From positions 1 to 28,000 of the forward strand of contig WTHY01000186.1 in the NCBI GenBank assembly GCA_011522945.1: DNA of 28,000 nt, in the 5' to 3' direction. This DNA comes from Alphaproteobacteria bacterium. Lineage in GTDB: Bacteria; Pseudomonadota; Alphaproteobacteria; Puniceispirillales; Puniceispirillaceae. A model generated the notes under the pieces. It did no database searches. It was not told where the DNA came from and saw nothing but the letters and a program-made list of their open reading frames with translations. A program made the position numbers and the translations under genes. Shown here in pieces: positions 24,067-28,000 of this stretch (within the stretch, counting starts at the first letter, position 1; each line of letters begins with the position of its first letter).

Positions 24067-26330
24067 CAGCTATCTGCGGCAAAATACCTATCCATCATCC
24101 TAGCACGCAACGCTTCCTCAGCTATAAGTTTTGCACTGTCTGCAAGGCCAGCCTCACGCATAATAGCCAAGATCTGCGCCAGATCTGAACTTCTAATATG
24201 GGCTAGATCATGCGAGGCAAGGGCTCTGGCTGCCAGCAAAATCACCTCGCCCATGCTGGCGTTGCCTGCTGCCTGTTCTAGGGCAAATATATGTAATGGA
24301 TGTATTGGCTGGGATATTGTCTCTGGCAGAATATCAAGCTTAGTTTCAAGCATTTTATAGGACAAATCTGGCTGAACTGCACCATGAGCTTCTATGAGGG
24401 GCAGCCAGTCCCACGCGGCGGCGGCATCTATCATATCTGGCGACCACTTATTATTCCCAAGGGTAAGAATGGTGCGATAAGCATCAGCTACCGGATTTGC
24501 AGCAGAGACGATTGGCACCAAAGCAGCCTCTGGCGAAGCGAGCGCTTGCCAAATTGCAAAATCTGCCGCGATATCTGTAGTTGGCGTAGGCAATTCAGCG
24601 GCATTAAGCCGACGTGTAATCAAATCGGCATATAGCGGCATTAGCAAGGCTTCGCCGCCTATTGTTGCCTCAAAGCGCAGCGCTTCTGCAATCAATGTGT
24701 CAAACTCGGCAACATCACGGCCTCTGGCAAAGCTGCCTGCAAGCTGGACATATAGATTGCTACGAACCAAACCATGCAATTCTGTATCTTCAACGCCAAT
24801 GCGGGCAGCAGCCTGAATGATGGATTGGTCAGGCATATACAGGCTACGCAATATCTCTGCAGTGGCCTCTAAATCTGTTAGACCCAGTTCCAGCGCCTGC
24901 AAACTAACAGATAGCTGTGCATCACGCTGTAGGTAGCGTAAGGCTGTACGTGCTTGCAGCAAAGAGACAGGCAGTTGTGATATTTGTGCTTGCGACATAT
25001 CGAGATGCGCCGCATCCATCATAATGAAATGCAGCGGTGTAAGCTCAACCCCGTCAAGCGAAACCGTATCTGTTCTGCCAAGGAACAGATTAACAAGCGC
25101 CATAAATTCTGGGTCTGCCAGACCACTAGCCTGCACGATATCTGCTGTAAACCCGGCCTGCATAGTATTGCCAGAGAGTATCTGACATACGACTTGCGCC
25201 TGATGCCAGAATGGCTCTAGCGTCTCACTAACAGCAAGCGCAACCTTACGGCAGGCATCTGTGTCATTACCTGTGAGCAAATCATACTCAACGAGCCAGC
25301 GCTGCCAATCCTGCCAGGCGGCATCATCTGGTAATTTCCGGATAAGCTGTGCCAGCGCTTCAGACCGGCCAGCCTCTGCCAGCCAGGATAAACGGGCATC
25401 AACCATCTCGTCTGCCATCTGTCCGGCGCCTTGTGGTGGAACTGCCTGTCGTAATAATGCTGATAATAACAGCTTGTTCATTTCAGTCGATGGGCCATAT
25501 GCTGGCGTTTCTGACATGAGCGATATGATATTGTCTGCCTCAGACCCCTGCCATAAAAGACTATTTAACTGGCTACGCCGCGGGTTTGCATCCTCAAGCC
25601 CGATGGATACTAGGCCGATGTTCGATAGTGCACGTCTGCCAACACGCGCCGTTGGTTGAATAGGATTAGCCGTATCAGTGGCAGGCTCAGTTGTTGAAGC
25701 TGCCGCTGTTGAAGCTGTCATATTTGCGGCATCGTCTCCATTTGTGGATGCCTCACCCAAGGCTGTGGTGGTTGGCGCTTGCCCAGCATCTGAGCTCAGT
25801 GAAACGGTAGATGCTGCCTCTGTTTCTGCTGCAGATGCCGCGCTTGCTGTGTCTAGCTGCTGATCTGACTGGGTATCGCCCGCAGGTATTTGGCCGGCTG
25901 CCTGAACGCCAGGGTCAGTGTCCGACCCGGCATCCTCGGCAATCGTCTCATTATCAAGACTAGTTGCAGCTATTGCGCTATCATCTAGCGCTCCATCTTC
26001 ATCAATTTCTGCTAAAATTTCATCAATGACCGTATCATCATCACGACTATCTACCTGAGATATTGATTGCATATCTCCGGTCAGATTATCGCCCCCAGCT
26101 GCTCCTGCCTGCAGCCCCTCTGAACTCTGTGACTCCGTATTTGGACTGTCTTCAGATAGCGCGCTATCACTGTCATCACTAACCAGATTTGTTAGGTCAA
26201 TAACAGCACCATTATCAGGCACATCAACAGGAACGGTACTGTCAGCTCTCTGCGCCTGAACAGGCGCTGCCAGTACACATATGCAGGCGATTATGCATGC
26301 AAGTGAGGATTTAACGATTAAAGGTCTCAT
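24066..26330 (-). CDS. Large exported acidic protein, unknown function
   Basis: Not recognised by name. From the ATG at 26330 it has 754 residues; AAGGTGG lies six bases upstream and a clean signal peptide follows (MRPLIVKSSL, then hydrophobic to APVQAQ at about 26). An upstream in-frame start at 26405 would bury that signal and is rejected. Residues about 28-230 are an acidic low-complexity region rich in Asp, Ser, Ala, Thr and Glu. From about 232 to the end the chain is regular, leucine/alanine-rich and helical, with many LL, AL and WL pairs, suggesting an alpha-solenoid such as degenerate TPR repeats. It overlaps the small membrane gene upstream by 20 bases and shares its stop with the xerD start. 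Likely periplasmic. Function unknown; an envelope scaffold role is a guess. Confidence 0.75.
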   Translation of the reverse strand: MRPLIVKSSLACIIACICVLAAPVQAQRADSTVPVDVPDNGAVIDLTNLVSDDSDSALSEDSPNTESQSSEGLQAGAAGGDNLTGDMQSISQVDSRDDDTVIDEILAEIDEDGALDDSAIAATSLDNETIAEDAGSDTDPGVQAAGQIPAGDTQSDQQLDTASAASAAETEAASTVSLSSDAGQAPTTTALGEASTNGDDAANMTASTAAASTTEPATDTANPIQPTARVGRRALSNIGLVSIGLEDANPRRSQLNSLLWQGSEADNIISLMSETPAYGPSTEMNKLLLSALLRQAVPPQGAGQMADEMVDARLSWLAEAGRSEALAQLIRKLPDDAAWQDWQRWLVEYDLLTGNDTDACRKVALAVSETLEPFWHQAQVVCQILSGNTMQAGFTADIVQASGLADPEFMALVNLFLGRTDTVSLDGVELTPLHFIMMDAAHLDMSQAQISQLPVSLLQARTALRYLQRDAQLSVSLQALELGLTDLEATAEILRSLYMPDQSIIQAAARIGVEDTELHGLVRSNLYVQLAGSFARGRDVAEFDTLIAEALRFEATIGGEALLMPLYADLITRRLNAAELPTPTTDIAADFAIWQALASPEAALVPIVSAANPVADAYRTILTLGNNKWSPDMIDAAAAWDWLPLIEAHGAVQPDLSYKMLETKLDILPETISQPIHPLHIFALEQAAGNASMGEVILLAARALASHDLAHIRSSDLAQILAIMREAGLADSAKLIAEEALRARMMDRYFAADS

Positions 26331-26448
26331 TCGGAACCACCTTGGACACTGTCTTGGTCGGTGCTGGGATGTCCCAGCTAGCGAGAAATACGACGCCAGC
26401 CACACCTAGGCCTAAAAATATTAGAATGACAATTCCAAAGCGTTTCAT
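26311..26448 (-). CDS. Small single-span membrane protein (45 aa)
   Basis: A 45-residue protein with a basic start (MKRFG), one membrane helix at about 5-25 (IVILIFLGLGVAGVVFLA) and a short tail holding WDIPAPTKTVSKVVPN. GAGAGG lies six bases before the ATG, a good ribosome site. Earlier in-frame ATGs at 26472 and 26514 exist but lack this. The tail pattern WDIPAP...VxKVxPN recalls small alphaproteobacterial proteins found near xerD and aroK, from memory. The tail is probably periplasmic. It overlaps the exported protein by 20 bases, so the two are probably made together. Function unknown. Confidence 0.72.
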   Translation of the reverse strand: MKRFGIVILIFLGLGVAGVVFLASWDIPAPTKTVSKVVPNETFNR

Positions 26449-26541
26449 CTCAAACCTCTCACCGACTTTCATAATGCGCCCACAAAAACGGGCAGTTTCG
26501 GATATAGGCGGCAATTATGGCTGCTTTAGGGCAATTTGGCC

Positions 26542-26569
26542 ATCTTCTTTTTGTCAATATCAAGAAGAT
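26542..26569. repeat. 8-bp inverted repeat in the divergent region
   Basis: ATCTTCTT (26542-26549) and AAGAAGAT (26562-26569) are perfect complements with a 12-base spacer. It lies between the small membrane gene and aroK, about 95 bases from the former start. This spacing is typical of dimeric operators, but no regulator is known. The spacer contains TTGACA on the minus strand without a matching -10 box. Confidence 0.3.
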
Positions 26570-26696
26570 ACAATGTAAATTCTGCAAAAAATGCAACAAT
26601 AGAGGCTCCAATCTGAGCACTGCGTTTGGTACGGTTACAATGTCTCAGCTTTGCTAGAAATTTACCGCATTGATACAAAAAGTGCTTTTGCCTGCT

Positions 26697-26725
26697 TTGC
26701 GCATTTTCAGTTCATCATATATAAC
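26697..26725 (+). promoter_or_regulatory. Candidate sigma70 promoter for aroK, possibly leaderless
   Basis: TTGCGC (26697-26702) and TATAAC (26720-26725) are spaced by 17 bases. Transcription would start at about 26732, at the edge of the aroK ATG (26733), which has no ribosome site. This suggests a leaderless or near-leaderless message. Confidence 0.4.
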
Positions 26726-26732
26726 CAGCTAT

Positions 26733-27305
26733 ATGAGTAATATTAGACTGACAAAATCAATATCGTTAATCGGGCTGATGGGTGCTGGCAAATCCGCTAT
26801 TGGGCGTGCTTTATCTCAGGAGCTTAACTGTCCGCTTGCTGATTCTGACGCAGAAATTGTGGCTGAGGCCGGTATATCTATTCCAGAAATATTTGAAATT
26901 GCTGGCGAGGCTAAATTCCGTGAAATGGAACTGCGGGCAATCACAAGGCTTTTAGACGGCCCACCTGTTATTTTATCAACCGGCGGCGGTGCATTTTGCC
27001 AAGATGATACGCATCATATAATCCAACATCACTCTACAAGTCTCTGGATTTATGCGCCGCCTGCAACCTTGCTGAGCCGTATGTCAAAACCCTTAAAGCG
27101 TCCTTTGCTTCAGGTTGATGACCCGCTTGCAGTGTTAGAAAGGCTGGCCAGAGACCGTGAAGCCTATTATGCAAGGGCAGCACTGAAGGTAGATACAGAT
27201 GGTTGCAGTCTTAGCCAGGCAACTGAACGTGTCGTTGAGGCGCTAAAGCAAGCTGGTGTAATCGCATTAGATGACGCTCCAATAGCGTCAGTATCAACCG
27301 GATAA
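26733..27305 (+). CDS. aroK: Shikimate kinase
   Basis: Phosphorylates shikimate with ATP, the fifth step of the shikimate pathway. From the ATG at 26733 it has 190 residues. The Walker A loop GLMGAGKS lies at 14-21, the shikimate-binding DSD at 37-39, the STGGGAF stretch at 82-88, and the lid KRPLL at 122-126. An upstream TTG at 26670 would add 21 residues not seen in the family. It runs straight into aroB with six bases between, the usual aroK-aroB operon, and is divergent from the small membrane protein gene. No clear ribosome site is present (see promoter entry). Confidence 0.95.
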   Translation: MSNIRLTKSISLIGLMGAGKSAIGRALSQELNCPLADSDAEIVAEAGISIPEIFEIAGEAKFREMELRAITRLLDGPPVILSTGGGAFCQDDTHHIIQHHSTSLWIYAPPATLLSRMSKPLKRPLLQVDDPLAVLERLARDREAYYARAALKVDTDGCSLSQATERVVEALKQAGVIALDDAPIASVSTG

Positions 27306-27311
27306 AGGGAC

Positions 27312-28000
27312 ATGACGTCACAAGATATGCATCAGTCAGATACACATAAAATTGTCTCTGTCGGGCTTGGAGCGCGCTCCTATGATATTCATATCGGCCC
27401 AGAGCTACTCACAAATGCGGCACAATATATTGAGCCCTTTATCACAGGCCGGAAACTCATCATTATTTCAGATGAGACTGTTGGCGCATTATATGAAGCC
27501 AAGCTGGTTAGTCAGCTAAAGCCGCTGGCAAGAGACTATATGAGCCTGCGCGTGCCTGCTGGTGAAGCCAGTAAATCCCTTCATCACTTTTCTGCACTTT
27601 GTGAGGAGATCTTGCAAAGCGGCATTGATCGCCAGACTGTCCTGATTGCCCTTGGCGGTGGCGTAATTGGTGATCTGGTTGGCTATGTCGCGGCTAGTTT
27701 GCTGCGCGGACTTGATTTTATCCAAATACCAACCTCACTACTGGCACAGGTTGATAGCTCTGTTGGCGGCAAGACAGGCATCAATGCATCTGCTGGAAAA
27801 AATTTAATTGGCGCGTTTCATCAGCCACGTCTGGTTCTAGCAGATATCAGTGTGCTCGATAGCCTGTCACCTCGTGAAATGCGTGCCGGATATGCTGAGG
27901 TAGTCAAATATGGTCTTCTAGGTGATAGGGACTTTTTTGAATGGCTAGAAGCTAATGGGCCAAAAGTTTTAGCACGTGACCCAGCTGCCCTTGCCTATGC
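27312..28000 (+). CDS. aroB: 3-dehydroquinate synthase (5' part, cut by window end)
   Basis: Second enzyme of the shikimate pathway; converts DAHP to 3-dehydroquinate using NAD and a divalent metal. About 229 codons are inside the window and the frame is open at the end. Visible family features are the nucleotide-binding stretch LIALGGGVIGDLVGYVAAS, the QIPTSLLAQVDSSVGGKTGI motif, NLIGAFHQP, and the metal-binding glutamate in AGYAEVVKYGLL. The ATG at 27312 follows the aroK stop by six bases; AAGGGA lies unusually close to it, and a second ATG at 27327 is possible. With aroK it forms a shikimate operon. Confidence 0.96.
   Translation, partial: MTSQDMHQSDTHKIVSVGLGARSYDIHIGPELLTNAAQYIEPFITGRKLIIISDETVGALYEAKLVSQLKPLARDYMSLRVPAGEASKSLHHFSALCEEILQSGIDRQTVLIALGGGVIGDLVGYVAASLLRGLDFIQIPTSLLAQVDSSVGGKTGINASAGKNLIGAFHQPRLVLADISVLDSLSPREMRAGYAEVVKYGLLGDRDFFEWLEANGPKVLARDPAALAY

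Noticed and set aside
26552..26557. Consensus TTGACA on the minus strand as promoter of the 45-aa gene
   Set aside because: No -10-like box lies 16-18 bases downstream; the best hexamer there is TTGCCC.

Overview
The window reads as a stretch of alphaproteobacterial chromosome with a dense set of housekeeping genes. Pointers to this lineage are DUF4167, DUF1178, an NDUFAF5-type methyltransferase, the accA-xerD cluster divergent from aroK-aroB, and UbiG. By eye the DNA has moderate GC (near half), short intergenic gaps and several acidic Ala/Ser/Thr/Asp-rich proteins. This fits a marine free-living member, perhaps of the SAR116 or Rhodospirillales type, but the species cannot be fixed from sequence reading alone.

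Layout. 1-3379 (+): an M23 murein endopeptidase, a LysE-type exporter and a MOSC protein. 3388-10033 (-): rodZ-like gene, ispG, hisS, prfA, prmC and, after a 336-base gap, a DUF4167 gene. The rodZ-ispG-hisS order is the same as in E. coli, and prfA-prmC are translationally coupled. 10264-12345: lysC (-) and ubiG (+) diverge, and lysC has a clear intrinsic terminator. 12414-15706 (-): secA followed by a DUF1178 gene, with a 16-bp tandem array grown from the end of secA between them. 15962-18552 (+): a parvulin chaperone, argJ and a MutT-type Nudix hydrolase. 18553-19027: 475 bases without a credible intact gene, possibly gene debris. 19028-22048: an NDUFAF5-like methyltransferase (-) diverges from comF, grxC and a Nit1-type amidase (+). 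22129-26448 (-): a small membrane protein, a large exported acidic protein, xerD and accA. 26733-28000 (+): aroK and the start of aroB, cut by the window edge.

How the genes work together. Most serve core metabolism and growth: shikimate (aroK, aroB), isoprenoid (ispG), fatty acid (accA), arginine (argJ), aspartate-family amino acids (lysC) and ubiquinone (ubiG). Others serve translation (hisS, prfA, prmC), secretion and envelope work (secA, parvulin, M23 peptidase, RodZ-like), redox repair (grxC with the amidase), nucleotide cleaning (mutT), DNA uptake or a ComF role (comF) and chromosome dimer resolution (xerD). No tRNA, rRNA, CRISPR array, prophage, insertion sequence or defence island was seen.

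The least described part is the 24066-26448 unit. There a 45-residue membrane protein overlaps a 754-residue exported protein, which in turn shares its stop with the xerD start. Other points worth checking are the decaying 16-bp array at the secA 3' end, a nested palindrome upstream of ispG, possible gene remains at 18553-19027, and a HisRS with the canonical motif 2.
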